Shown piece after piece: positions 15,827-24,437 of a stretch of DNA of 40,286 bases (position 1 is its first letter; each line of letters starts with the position of its first letter). The DNA lies in the NCBI GenBank assembly GCA_964473155.1, contig CAYYNT010000040.1, forward strand, positions 1-40,286, read 5' to 3'. This stretch comes from JAJFUG01 sp964473155. Its GTDB lineage: Bacteria; Gemmatimonadota; Glassbacteria; GWA2-58-10. The notes below the pieces were generated by a model. The model was not told where the DNA came from. It did not search any database and saw only the letters and a list, made by a program, of their open reading frames with translations. A program made the position numbers and the translations under genes.

Positions 15827-17668
15827 TCAGCGCGTGTCCTTGAACCTCGCATAGCGCATTACCGTGCGATCCTGAAGGCTCAGGACCACCTTGCGCAGCC
15901 GGATCGACAGCGGAGTCACCTCCACCAGCTCGTCCTCGCGGATGAAATGCAGCGCCTTCTCCAGGATCATCGGTATGACCGGGGCCAGGATCACCGCGTC
16001 ATCCTTGCCCGCCGCGCGCATATTGCTCAGCTTCTTTTCCTTGGTCGCGTTCACGTTGATATCGTCCTCGCGGTTGTGCTCGCCCACTATCATCCCCTCG
16101 TAAACCTGCGTGTCCGGTGGAATGAAAAGCGTCCCGCGCGGCTCAAGGTTGTACAGGGCATAGGGTGTGGCGCGTCCGGTGCGGTCCGCCACGATCGAGC
16201 CGGTGAACCGGCTGAGGAACTCGCCCCGGTGCTCCTCGTAGCCCGCGAAATACGAATTCATTATCCCCGTGCCGCGCGTGTCGGTCAGGAACTCGTCCCG
16301 GTAGCCGATCAGCGAGCGCGAGGGGATGGAGAACTCCAGGCGCACCCGGCCGGTCCCGTGGTTGACCATGTTGGTCATGCGTCCCTTGCGGGATGACAGC
16401 TTCTCGGTCACCACGCCTAAGAAAGCCTCCTCGCAGTCGATGAACAGGTTCTCGGCCGGTTCCAGCGTCCTGCCGCCCTCCTGCTTCAGTATCACCTCGG
16501 GACGGCCCACGGACAACTCGAAACCCTCGCGCCGCATTGTCTCGATCAGTATAGCCAGTTGAAACTCGCCCCGCCCCTTGACCACGAAAGAGTCGCGCTC
16601 ATCCGACTCCTCCACCCGGATCGCCACGTTCTTCAGGGTCTCCTTGAACAGGCGCTCGCGTATCTTGTTCGACTGGACAATCTTGCCCTCGCGGCCGCTG
16701 AACGGCGAACTGTTGATCGCAAAGCGCATCGAGACAGTCGGCTCCTCGACCGTGATCCTCCTGAGCGCCCGCGGCTGCTCGCGCGTGGCGATCGTGTCGC
16801 CGATCCGCACGTCCTCGATCCCGGCTAACACCACGATATCCCCCGGCTCGGCCGATTCCACCTGGCCCAGGCTCTGACCGCTGTAAACCTGAAGCGAGGA
16901 AATCTTGAGCGGCTTGGGCGCTCCGCTTTCGCCCAGACAGACCAGGCTTTCATTCGAGTGCGCCGTGCCGCCCACCACGCGGCCCACGGCCAGACGGCCC
17001 AGGTAGTCGCTGTAGCCCAGATCCGCCACCAGCATCTGGAACGGGGCCTCCGGGTCATAGGCGGGCGGCGGCACCTGCTCCAGCACGGCCTCGAACAGCG
17101 GGGTCAGGTCCTTCCCGCTTTCCTCGAGACTGCGGCTTGCCTTGCCCTCGCGGCCGATCACGTAGAGAAGAGGGAACTCGAGCTGGTCCTCGGTGGCGTC
17201 CAGGTCGATGAACAGGTCGTAGATCTCGTCCAGCACCTGCGCCGGACGGGCATCCTTGCGGTCGATCTTGTTAATCGCCACGATAACCGGGAGCTTGGCT
17301 TCAAGGGTTTTTTTCAGCACGAAACGGGTCTGGGGCAGCGGCCCCTCGCTGGCATCCACCAGAAGAAGCGCGCCATCGGCCATGAACAGCGCCCGCTCGA
17401 CCTCGCCCCCGAAATCCGCGTGTCCTGGCGTGTCGATTATGTTGATCTTGATGCCGCTCCAGACCACGGAGCAGTTTTTGGCCGATATAGTAATCCCGCG
17501 TTCGCGCTCCAGGTCCATGCTGTCCATTATCCGCTCGCTCACCGCCTGGCCCTCGCGGAAAAGGCCGCTCTGACGGAACATGGCGTCCACCAGCGTGGTC
17601 TTGCCGTGGTCCACGTGCGCGATTATGGCGATGTTTCTGATTCTCTCGTTGTATGCCGTCTTTTTCAT
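15827..17668 (-). CDS. typA: Ribosome-associated translational GTPase TypA/BipA
   Basis: 613 residues from the ATG chosen here, the usual length. G1 AHVDHGKTT (17-25), switch region with RERGITISAKN, G3 DTPGHADF, G4 NKID, then domain II, EF-G-like domain and the TypA-specific C-terminal part ending with the LSLQDRTVMRY block. TypA binds 70S ribosomes and 50S particles and is needed under stress such as low temperature; it assists assembly of the large subunit. A TTG five codons upstream is in frame, but AAGG lies at the right distance from the ATG at 17668. Monocistronic with its own terminator. Confidence 0.97.
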   Translation of the reverse strand: MKKTAYNERIRNIAIIAHVDHGKTTLVDAMFRQSGLFREGQAVSERIMDSMDLERERGITISAKNCSVVWSGIKINIIDTPGHADFGGEVERALFMADGALLLVDASEGPLPQTRFVLKKTLEAKLPVIVAINKIDRKDARPAQVLDEIYDLFIDLDATEDQLEFPLLYVIGREGKASRSLEESGKDLTPLFEAVLEQVPPPAYDPEAPFQMLVADLGYSDYLGRLAVGRVVGGTAHSNESLVCLGESGAPKPLKISSLQVYSGQSLGQVESAEPGDIVVLAGIEDVRIGDTIATREQPRALRRITVEEPTVSMRFAINSSPFSGREGKIVQSNKIRERLFKETLKNVAIRVEESDERDSFVVKGRGEFQLAILIETMRREGFELSVGRPEVILKQEGGRTLEPAENLFIDCEEAFLGVVTEKLSSRKGRMTNMVNHGTGRVRLEFSIPSRSLIGYRDEFLTDTRGTGIMNSYFAGYEEHRGEFLSRFTGSIVADRTGRATPYALYNLEPRGTLFIPPDTQVYEGMIVGEHNREDDINVNATKEKKLSNMRAAGKDDAVILAPVIPMILEKALHFIREDELVEVTPLSIRLRKVVLSLQDRTVMRYARFKDTR

Positions 17669-17799
17669 CCCTGCTGCCTTCAATGAGTTAAACCTGCCGG
17701 AAAACGAAACGCCAAAAATAAAACTCCCGCCGGATTTAGCAAGGTCCGCGCGGGCCGATTAATTCTATATCATTTTATATCCGCAGTCCAGTCCAGGGC

Positions 17800-17850
17800 A
17801 TTAAAACAGAGACGCCGCTCCCGGACCGTTCCAGGACGGCGTCTCTGTCT
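17800..17850 (-). terminator. Terminator of the SGNH-like gene
   Basis: A 12-bp perfect stem, ACAGAGACGCCG (17806-17817) with its complement at 17837-17848, followed on the minus strand by TTTTAA. It is located about 30 bp past the stop of the gene at 17881-18687. The plus strand also shows TCTTATATTT after the stem, but no gene ends in that direction. Confidence 0.8.
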
Positions 17851-17880
17851 TATATTTATCGTTACGATTCTGCTTATGCC

Positions 17881-18687
17881 TTACTTGCCGGTCAGGCTGC
17901 CGGAGTCTCCGCGGCCCTCGATCACATCCACTATCCGCTTGGCGAATAGAGGAGCGGCGTTCTTGCAGAACGCCTCGTTCGGGTGTGAGTCATCCGGCGC
18001 GGCGGCGTACTCGCCCTTCAGGAAAACACCGCCCTCGGTCTCCAGCTCGAATAAATCCCAGACAAAAATGTTGTCGCCCGGCTCGTCCCAGCTTTTTTTG
18101 ACCCAGTCGAAGAACTCGCGCGCCCGCTTCCCTTCCTCGGCGTTCGTATCCTTCTCCACCAGGGCCGCGCCGGTCCAGACAATAAACTTGTTCTCCTTGA
18201 ACTGATGCAGCTTGTCTTTCAGGGCCGCGTACTGGGCCTTGTAATTCCCGAGCGTCTTGTCCTCGTCTTTCACATCCGCCTTTTCCTTGTCCGGCCCGAT
18301 CCCGCTTACCGGGAAGCAGTGCTTGAACACGATCACCTTGTACTGCGGGGCCAGTATCTCCAGGGTCGGCTCTTCCATGAAAGGTTTCGGCCCGGCATTC
18401 TTCACCCAGATATTCCAATAATCGAAGGGGTAATTTTTCCACTCGTACGGCTTGCCGGAGGGGAAAGCGCGCTCGGTGATCTGGTACGCCTTGCCGTTGT
18501 CTTTGTTGTATTTGTCGAACCAGGCGGCTACTCCGCCGTTCCAGACATTGTGGCCGGTGCTGTGGTGCAGGAAAATGATCTTCACCGGTTCGGCGGTGGC
18601 TTTTTGCTGGGCCTGAGCGGCTCCAGCCAGGACCAGGCACAGGCTGGCCAGAACTGCCGCGCCCGCAATCACTTTAACAACAGACAT
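17881..18687 (-). CDS. Exported SGNH/GDSL-like hydrolase
   Basis: 268 residues with a clear signal peptide (cleavage near residue 26, AQA). The N-terminal IIFLHHSTGHNVW carries the candidate nucleophile serine in HHST rather than the usual GDS. The C-terminal DDSHPNEAF supplies the Asp-x-x-His part of an SGNH catalytic triad. The middle of the protein (FKHCFPVSG) stands where the asparagine/glycine blocks would be. SGNH enzymes cleave esters, often acetyl groups on polysaccharides, which would suit the carbohydrate genes in this window, but the atypical block I makes substrate and even activity uncertain. GGGAGGGG precedes the ATG; the gene is monocistronic and divergent from the UROD fusion gene. 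Confidence 0.6.
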   Translation of the reverse strand: MSVVKVIAGAAVLASLCLVLAGAAQAQQKATAEPVKIIFLHHSTGHNVWNGGVAAWFDKYNKDNGKAYQITERAFPSGKPYEWKNYPFDYWNIWVKNAGPKPFMEEPTLEILAPQYKVIVFKHCFPVSGIGPDKEKADVKDEDKTLGNYKAQYAALKDKLHQFKENKFIVWTGAALVEKDTNAEEGKRAREFFDWVKKSWDEPGDNIFVWDLFELETEGGVFLKGEYAAAPDDSHPNEAFCKNAAPLFAKRIVDVIEGRGDSGSLTGK

Positions 18688-18904
18688 ATAACCCCTCCCT
18701 CATTAGAAAAGTGTGATTTTTCCGAATACCAATCTAATATACTTTTCTTTTCAGGGATGTCAACCATTCACGCGTTTTCGGCATTTTCATGTCTGTATCG
18801 GCCGATCCTCCCTAATTCCATGCAACAAGCTTTGGTTTTTCTTCCGAACTTATTATATTACATTTTCCCCCGAAACTGAAAATCAATTTCCAGGAACCGA
18901 AGAA

Positions 18905-20539
18905 ATGTCGATGTCACCTAAGGAAAGAGTGCTCAGGTCTATCCGCTGCGAGGAGACCGACCGCATCCCCTGGGTCCCGTTTGTCGGCTGCCACGCTGGC
19001 CACATTCTGGGCGTGGGAGCGGACCAGTACCTGAAATCATCCGATCTGATCGCCGCCGGAGTGCAGGCCGCTATCGAGCGTTACAGCCCGGACGGCGTCC
19101 CGACCAATTTCGACCTTCAGCTCGAAGCCGAAGCGCTGGGCTGTGGCCTGGTCTGGGCCGCCGAGAACCCTCCCTCGGTAAGCACGCATCCGCTGGAACA
19201 AGGCGTCAGCCTGGCGGACCTGACTGTTCCGGGCAAAACGGACGGGCGGATCGGAATCGCGCTGGAGGCCACACGCAAGGTGCGCCTGGCCAACCCGGAC
19301 CTGGCGATTTACGGCATCATCACCGGACCGTTCACTCTGGCCCTGCACCTGAAGGGCACCGGGATATTCATGTCCATGTTCGATGACCCGCAGGGCGTGC
19401 ACGAGCTGATGGCGTTCTGCCGCAGGGTGGCCGAGGCCATGGCCGCCTGGTTCATCGAGGCCGGCTGCGATATCGTGGCCGTGGTCGATCCCATGACCAG
19501 CCAGATCGGGCCGGACCAGTTCCGCGAGTTCGTCACCCCGCATGTCGCGCCGCTGTTCGAGAGCATCCGCGCCGCGGGCCGCCTCGGCAGCTTCTTTGTC
19601 TGCGGCCACGCCCAGCAGAACATCGAGGCCATGTGCGACTGCGGTCCGGACAACATCTCCATCGATGAGAACATCCCGCTCGATTACGTGCGCGACATCT
19701 GCCTGCCGCGCGGGATCAGTTTCGGCGGCAACATGCAGCTTACCACCGTCCTTCTGCTGGGCAGCGCCACCGACTCCCAGCGCAACGCCCTGGCCTGCAT
19801 GGAGACCGGCGGCGCGCGCGGCTTTATCCTCGCCCCGGGCTGCGACCTGCCCTACGACACTCCCCCGGCCAACCTCGAAGCCGTGGGCCGTCTGGTGTCC
19901 GATCCGTACCAGCAGGAAGTGCTCAAGACCCTGACCGTTGACAGCGCGGTGTGCGACACCCTTGACATGAGCGAGTACGGCCAGGCCGACCGCGTGATAG
20001 TGGATATAATCACCCTGGACAGCGAGGCCTGCGCCCCCTGCCAGTATATGGTCGAGGCCGTGCGCGCCGTGGCCCCGGAGTTCGAGGGAATAGTCAAGTG
20101 GCGCGAGCACAAGATCAAGCAGCGCGAGTCCCTGGTCTTCATGACCAGCCTGATGGTCAAGAACGTGCCGACAATCTGCATCGACGGGCAGATTACGTTC
20201 GTGAGCCGCATCCCGCGGCGCGAGGAGATGGTGGCCGCAATCCAGCGCCGCATCCTCGAAAAGCTGCGGATCAAAATCCAGCGGCGGCGGGCGACCCTGT
20301 TCATCCTGGGGGACCAGTCGGAGAAGACCGGCGAGGTGCGCCGCAATGTCGACCAGGCCATCCGTGAATTGGGAGCGGAGGTGGAGGTGCGCCTGCTGAC
20401 CGATGACCACGATTTCTACGCTTTCGGCCTCTCACCGGTACAGAAACCGGCGGTGGTGCTGGCCCGCTACCAGGTCAAGAGCGCCCGTCAGGCCCCCGAG
20501 GTCTGCGCAGTGCGCGAATGGATAAAGGACACCCTGTGA
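18905..20539 (+). CDS. UROD-family (MtaA-like) methyltransferase fused to two thioredoxin-like domains
   Basis: 544 residues from the ATG at 18905 (AGGAA upstream; another ATG lies two codons on). Residues 1-345 form a uroporphyrinogen-decarboxylase-type barrel of the corrinoid-methyltransferase branch (PKERVLRSI, ITGPFTLAL, VVDPMTSQIGPDQF, ISIDENIPLD). The zinc site of MtaA-type enzymes is H-x-C plus a later Cys. Here I see FVCGH and PGC, so the first histidine is replaced by phenylalanine. Residues about 365-455 are a thioredoxin-like domain with CAPC at 376-379 and VKNVPTICIDG. Residues 463-544 form a second thioredoxin-like fold without CxxC. It overlaps the GTPase gene as GTGA. Methyl transfer from a methylated compound to a corrinoid is a guess; no corrinoid protein gene is adjacent. 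Confidence 0.8.
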   Translation: MSMSPKERVLRSIRCEETDRIPWVPFVGCHAGHILGVGADQYLKSSDLIAAGVQAAIERYSPDGVPTNFDLQLEAEALGCGLVWAAENPPSVSTHPLEQGVSLADLTVPGKTDGRIGIALEATRKVRLANPDLAIYGIITGPFTLALHLKGTGIFMSMFDDPQGVHELMAFCRRVAEAMAAWFIEAGCDIVAVVDPMTSQIGPDQFREFVTPHVAPLFESIRAAGRLGSFFVCGHAQQNIEAMCDCGPDNISIDENIPLDYVRDICLPRGISFGGNMQLTTVLLLGSATDSQRNALACMETGGARGFILAPGCDLPYDTPPANLEAVGRLVSDPYQQEVLKTLTVDSAVCDTLDMSEYGQADRVIVDIITLDSEACAPCQYMVEAVRAVAPEFEGIVKWREHKIKQRESLVFMTSLMVKNVPTICIDGQITFVSRIPRREEMVAAIQRRILEKLRIKIQRRRATLFILGDQSEKTGEVRRNVDQAIRELGAEVEVRLLTDDHDFYAFGLSPVQKPAVVLARYQVKSARQAPEVCAVREWIKDTL

Positions 20540-21438
20540 ACGGAATCCCGCTTCTTCTTCTTACAGGTTACCTGGGCGCGGGCAAGACCACCCTGCTCAA
20601 CCATCTTCTGGCCCGGCCCTCGATCCGGGGAAAAAACGTCTCCCTGATAATCAACGAGTTCGGCGAGCTTGGGGTGGATGGCCGTCTGGTGGACAGCGGC
20701 GCGCGGCCGCTCTACGAGCTGAACAAGGGCAGCCTGTTCTGTGTCTGTATCCGCACGGACTTCCTGGACGTGCTCGAAACCATAGTCAACGGGGGAAAGC
20801 CCGACCTCGTGCTGGTCGAGGCCACCGGCGTGGCCGAGCCGCGCGATATTGAATCCATGCTGGATGAGCCGCACCTGGCCGGGAAATTCCGGGTTCAGGC
20901 CAGTCTCTGCGTGGTGGATGCGGCCAATTTCACCAAAGTTCTGCCCCTTCTCCGGGCGGTCAAAACCCAGGTGGCCGGGGCGGACGGCGTTATTGTCAAC
21001 AAGGCCGACCTGGCGGCTGCGGCGGAGATAGATACGATCCGTCAGATTATCGGCCGCCTCAACCCGGTGGCTCATGTCACAGTGACCACGAACGGCCAGG
21101 TTCCAATGGAGTTCATTGAATCCCTGAAACATTTCCCGGCCCCGCCCGGCTATCTGAAAGAGCCGCCCGATCCTCTTTTCGCCGAGAGTTTCAGGACCGC
21201 GCACGCGGCCAGCCGCGAGCGTTTCCAGGAAGCGATGAAAAGTCTCGAGGGCTGCCTTTTGCGCCTCAAGGGCTGGGTGCGTTTCGAGGACGGTTCGTAC
21301 TTTGTGGAGCTGGCCGGAGGACTCTGGACCGAGCGCCCCGCGCCGCAGGGACCTGATGGTGCGATGTTCAGCGCCATAGCCTGGAACATGCGGCAGGCGC
21401 AGTTCCGCGAGCAGATGGAGGCAGCCCTGGCCTTCTAA
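20536..21438 (+). CDS. G3E-family GTPase (CobW/COG0523) with atypical cysteine motif
   Basis: 300 residues from the GTG, which overlaps the previous stop as GTGA and has AAGGA seven bases upstream. An ATG six codons earlier has no ribosome site. G1 is GYLGAGKTTLLNHLL (11-19 core), followed by INEFGELGVD, EATGVAEP and NKAD. COG0523 proteins normally carry a metal-binding CxCC after the first strand block; here the site reads SLFCVCIR (C69 and C71), a shifted two-cysteine version. The family inserts or delivers metals or cofactors (Zn, Co, Ni), or reactivates corrinoid enzymes. Overlap with the UROD-thioredoxin gene suggests it serves that protein, for instance in metal loading. Confidence 0.87.
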   Translation: MNGIPLLLLTGYLGAGKTTLLNHLLARPSIRGKNVSLIINEFGELGVDGRLVDSGARPLYELNKGSLFCVCIRTDFLDVLETIVNGGKPDLVLVEATGVAEPRDIESMLDEPHLAGKFRVQASLCVVDAANFTKVLPLLRAVKTQVAGADGVIVNKADLAAAAEIDTIRQIIGRLNPVAHVTVTTNGQVPMEFIESLKHFPAPPGYLKEPPDPLFAESFRTAHAASRERFQEAMKSLEGCLLRLKGWVRFEDGSYFVELAGGLWTERPAPQGPDGAMFSAIAWNMRQAQFREQMEAALAF

Positions 21439-21751
21439 AAGCACAGGGAGGCGAAAGACTGGAAAAAAAACTGAGAGGCTGTTAAATTTTCCGTAATTTA
21501 TAGTTCGGAGCCGAAGTGTGTTTTCGGCCATGATGCCGGGAAAATACGGACAGTGCAGGTTGAGGGATTTTTCCTTAGGGGCACGGCGCGCCGTGCCCCT
21601 ACGAAGCTTGAAAGCTCCCTCCTTGCCTTTCCCGCCTTGATCGAAATAAGAATTGTTTTTTCTACCGTTTCATTGAAATTCTGGTCCGGGTAAAAAGGTA
21701 GACATGCCCGGATATATTAAAACAGCCATAAACGTCAGAAGGAGCAAGAGC
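21439..21751. other. Intergenic region with REP-like palindrome, upstream of eda
   Basis: About 310 bp with no gene. It contains the 26-bp palindrome at 21576-21601 and AT-rich DNA further right. The eda promoter should be in the last 150 bp, but no clear hexamer pair is visible. No terminator was seen directly after the GTPase gene. Confidence 0.5.
21576..21601. repeat. REP-like perfect 26-bp palindrome
   Basis: TAGGGGCACGGCG followed by its exact complement CGCCGTGCCCCTA. It has the same outer arms (GGGGC / GCCCCTA) as the other hairpins in the window but a different, fully complementary centre. A near copy is at 35661-35685. Confidence 0.85.
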
Positions 21752-22426
21752 ATGTCCAGGTTCGCGCGTCTGCATGTCCTGAACAAAATGACCGAAGTCG
21801 GCGTGATCCCGGTGTTCTACAACGGCGATCCCGACACCGTCCTGAACATCGCCCGCGCCTGCCGCAAAGGCGGAGCGGTCTGCATCGAGTTCACCAACCG
21901 CGGCGACCACGCGTTCGAGATTTTCTCGCAGGTGGAGCGCTCAATCGCCAAGGAGGACCCCGAGGCGATCCTGGGCGTGGGTTCGATAGTCGATCCCGGC
22001 ACAGCCTCGCTGTATATCAATGCCGGTGCGGCTTTCGTGGTCGGCCCGGTGCTGAACGCCGATGTGGCCAGGGCCTGCAACCGCCGCAAGATCGCCTACA
22101 GCCCCGGCTGCGGCTCGGCCACCGAGGTGAGCGCCGCCGAGGAGCTGGGCTGCGAAGTGATCAAGATTTTCCCGGGCGGACAGGTGGGCGGCCCGGCTTT
22201 TGTCAAGGCGATCAAGGGCCCGATGCCCTGGACCAGTATCATGCCCACCGGCGGGGTCGAGGCCACCGAGGAGAGTATCAGCGCCTGGATCAAGGCCGGC
22301 TGCGTGTGCCTGGGCATGGGCAGCAACCTGATCACCAAGGATCTGGTGGCGGCAAAGGACTGGGACGGGATCGCGAAAAACGTGGCCAACGCCATCGCCC
22401 TGGTGAAAAAAGCCCGCGGCAAGTGA
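21752..22426 (+). CDS. eda: KDPG / 4-hydroxy-2-oxoglutarate aldolase
   Basis: 224 residues, normal length. Schiff-base lysine K138 in EVIKIFPGG, catalytic glutamate E46 in CIEFTNRG, and glycine-rich phosphate-binding MPTGGV near the C-terminus. It cleaves 2-keto-3-deoxy-6-phosphogluconate to pyruvate and glyceraldehyde-3-phosphate in the Entner-Doudoroff pathway, or acts on related keto-acids from uronate breakdown. No edd or kdgK gene is next to it, so the feeding pathway is not shown. AAGGAG precedes the chosen ATG; a 16-codon upstream extension is not supported. 6-phosphogluconate dehydrogenase, which competes for the same precursor, is at 38576. Confidence 0.9.
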   Translation: MSRFARLHVLNKMTEVGVIPVFYNGDPDTVLNIARACRKGGAVCIEFTNRGDHAFEIFSQVERSIAKEDPEAILGVGSIVDPGTASLYINAGAAFVVGPVLNADVARACNRRKIAYSPGCGSATEVSAAEELGCEVIKIFPGGQVGGPAFVKAIKGPMPWTSIMPTGGVEATEESISAWIKAGCVCLGMGSNLITKDLVAAKDWDGIAKNVANAIALVKKARGK

Positions 22427-22646
22427 GGCAGGAAAGCTCTGCGAAGAAGCACCTCAGGGGAAACTGAAGGCGTGCTCCTGGAAACCGGGGCGCGCCTTTG
22501 TTTCTGGATCGTAAACTTGCGGAAAGCTGTCCGGGCTGCATTAATCTTGATCTTCGTGAAGGAATCATCTAAAATAAAGTAAGGAAACGATCCGGCCTGA
22601 CATTGAGGCCGGTTAAAACAGAATACTATTGTCCGAGAGGTGCAAA

Positions 22647-22802
22647 GTGGGATTCAGGGGTTCGAACAGACGGGGCACGGGCGGAGGTAAAAAAAGCATC
22701 GAGAGCCGCCTGTCGCGCTATGGCGATGAGCAGCGCCGCAAGAGCCAGGCTGCCAAGGAGAAGAAAGCCGCTGAGCCGGAAAAGCCGGAGAAGGAAAAAT
22801 AA
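22647..22802 (+). CDS. Small basic protein, 51 residues, unknown function
   Basis: An ORF starting with GTG six bases after GAGAGG and ending in TAA, followed within 35 bp by a strong terminator. The product begins MGFRGSNRRGTGGGKKS and ends in a Lys/Glu/Pro-rich tail (AAEPEKPEKEK). It is highly charged, with no hydrophobic core, and resembles a disordered RNA- or nucleic-acid-binding tail. A longer overlapping frame from 22603 gives a much more arginine-rich, low-complexity product and is less credible. Evidence for being real is the ribosome site, in-phase charged composition and dedicated terminator. I do not recognise the family. Confidence 0.55.
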   Translation: MGFRGSNRRGTGGGKKSIESRLSRYGDEQRRKSQAAKEKKAAEPEKPEKEK

Positions 22803-22834
22803 GGCTGGCTTTAAAAGACGAGCTTGATGATGAT

Positions 22835-22875
22835 AAAAGACGCACTCATGATAACTCTGTGTGCGTCTTTTTCTT
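22835..22875 (+). terminator. Terminator after the 51-residue ORF
   Basis: AAAAGACGCAC (22835-22845) pairs with GTGCGTCTTTT (22861-22871), an 11-bp perfect stem, followed by TTCTTT. Strong rho-independent signal on the plus strand. Confidence 0.88.
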
Positions 22876-23070
22876 TGACTCGGATTGATGGAATTATTGT
22901 GTGATAATCAGGAAAACTCAAACCAATCAATCAATTGTTAAGCAATGATATCAAACAAGATAGCGCACTTTATATTGTATTACATTGTGTGTACATTGTG
23001 TACTTGATAATGAGATGCCTATATTTATTCTGTATTTATCACTTATTTATACTGTAACAGATTCAGATTA

Positions 23071-23496
23071 TCAATTGCTTTTACCATCTTTCAACAGGAT
23101 TAAATAACCTGCCTGACTAAAATGATGGTCGTGAGTTAACGCTTCAGAAATTCCTTTGGATTTCATGACGAGAAAGCTGGCGCAATCTGTTACACCCCAT
23201 TCTTTGTCCGAATGAGTTCCATAATGTTCTAAGGCATCACGAAACTGAAGACAAGTTTGAGGAATAATTTCAACATTCGGGCTGGATTGGAGTCGTTTGA
23301 CTGTCTCAGAAACTTGAGTACGTAAAGGTGGCGCATACCTGCTGAGACCATTCAAAAATTCGACCAGAACCATTTCAGTTGTTACAATTTTGTATTGACC
23401 TAATTCACCAGACACCCTTTTAGCTAATTCGTGAAGCTCGTCTTTTGGATTCAAAAGCGCTATCCAATAGCAGGAATCTGCAAAAATCATCTTCAT
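23071..23496 (-). CDS. PIN-domain ribonuclease toxin (VapC-like)
   Basis: 141 residues with a PIN fold: D7 in IFADSCYWIAL, E46 in VLVEFLNG, D104 in GVTDCASFLVM and D123 in THDHHF are the expected acidic metal-binding residues. VapC-type toxins cleave tRNA or rRNA when freed from their antitoxin. The gene overlaps the upstream 314-residue gene by four bases (ATGA), the usual antitoxin-first arrangement. Base composition is much more AT-rich than in the rest of the window, as is its partner's, which points to recent acquisition. The partner is far longer than a normal VapB, which is the odd part. Confidence 0.85.
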   Translation of the reverse strand: MKMIFADSCYWIALLNPKDELHELAKRVSGELGQYKIVTTEMVLVEFLNGLSRYAPPLRTQVSETVKRLQSSPNVEIIPQTCLQFRDALEHYGTHSDKEWGVTDCASFLVMKSKGISEALTHDHHFSQAGYLILLKDGKSN

Positions 23497-24437
23497 AGCC
23501 TGCCCTCCTTACGAGGACTCCCATAAAGATAATGGTCCAAGTTTGCAGCAAGATCGGTAGGCACTTTTTGCCATTCTTCTTCTGGAATACTGGCTCCGAT
23601 TTTTGATATCTCTTCCCAAATGGGCGTGACATCAGGATCGAATCGAATTGGATTCAACGAATGTTCTTCGACGCTGTCAACATGAACAATACGACACAAC
23701 CGCCCATTTGGTTCGTATTCTCCCAATCCCCTGATCCGTAATCGAATAGAATTGTGCTTATACAAAGCTTCTGTGATAGTTGTTTCTTGTTCACTTGAAA
23801 AAGCTCCCTTTACCATTGCTGCGCCTTCAAATAAAATAGTAAATGCGCCGCCTTCTTGCGCTTTAAGTTCGGCAGAACGGACTTCGCCTACCAAATCCAC
23901 AAGGTCTTCGTAGGTCTCACGTTGCGCAACCAGTATTTTCTGTTTAATTGTTTCATCAAATCTACATATCTTGGTTTTATTATATCCATTAAACTCAATC
24001 CCTTCATTAGAGCGGAGTGACTTGCCCCAATCACCAAAAAGAGGAATCACCCGCGCAGGTAATCTCTCGGGAAATGGTGTTTCATCATGTGCTGCAATTA
24101 AAGTTTCGTCAATGATCTTTGCGGCAATATCGTACTCATCCTCGGTATATATTTTCAATTCACTATCATCCACTTCGACCGCTCGCTCTAATGGAATCAC
24201 GCATGACCCCTCGTGAATGGAACGAAATCCTAAACAGACGTTTTCCTCGAAGCCACGTGGTAAGTGCCTGCGTTCAGGATTACATCTTTTCCATTCTTCT
24301 TTTGCTGTCTCTATCAAGATACGCTTAAAGGTGATCAATTCGTTGAGAATATCAAGATCAAGCCATCCCTTATTTTTCTCAAACCGTCCGCCCACAAAAT
24401 GAAGCTCTCGGAGTGTATGCATTTCTATTTTTTTCAT
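23493..24437 (-). CDS. 314-residue partner of the PIN protein, putative antitoxin
   Basis: No domain that I can name over the first 270 residues, which are soluble, acidic and without signal peptide or membrane segments. The last 40 residues (EEEWQKVPTDLAANLDHYLYG) resemble the C-terminal toxin-binding tails found in short antitoxins of PIN toxins, ending just before the PIN start. ATG preceded by GAGGG. The four-base overlap with the toxin gene implies translational coupling. The long N-terminal part could sense a ligand or a nucleic acid instead of being a plain DNA-binding domain; no helix-turn-helix or ribbon motif is obvious. Function as antitoxin is inferred from tail, order and overlap. 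Confidence 0.55.
   Translation of the reverse strand: MKKIEMHTLRELHFVGGRFEKNKGWLDLDILNELITFKRILIETAKEEWKRCNPERRHLPRGFEENVCLGFRSIHEGSCVIPLERAVEVDDSELKIYTEDEYDIAAKIIDETLIAAHDETPFPERLPARVIPLFGDWGKSLRSNEGIEFNGYNKTKICRFDETIKQKILVAQRETYEDLVDLVGEVRSAELKAQEGGAFTILFEGAAMVKGAFSSEQETTITEALYKHNSIRLRIRGLGEYEPNGRLCRIVHVDSVEEHSLNPIRFDPDVTPIWEEISKIGASIPEEEWQKVPTDLAANLDHYLYGSPRKEGRL

Noticed and set aside
19037..20410. 457-codon open frame antisense to the UROD fusion gene
   Set aside because: Shadow of a GC-rich gene; the sense frame has clear domain motifs.
21471..21500. Resemblance of GGCTGTTAAATTTTC upstream of the 26-bp palindrome to the 17-bp MITE termini
   Set aside because: Only a short AT-rich core matches and no inverted partner is found on the right side of the palindrome.
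22603..22827. 74-codon frame overlapping the small protein gene
   Set aside because: Very Arg/Ala-rich low-complexity product, and the alternative frame at 22647 has the better ribosome site and ends before the terminator.
22976..23008. Short repeats of ACATTGTGT downstream of the PIN gene as a CRISPR-like or iteron array
   Set aside because: Only two adjacent copies, no regular spacing and no replication or cas gene nearby.
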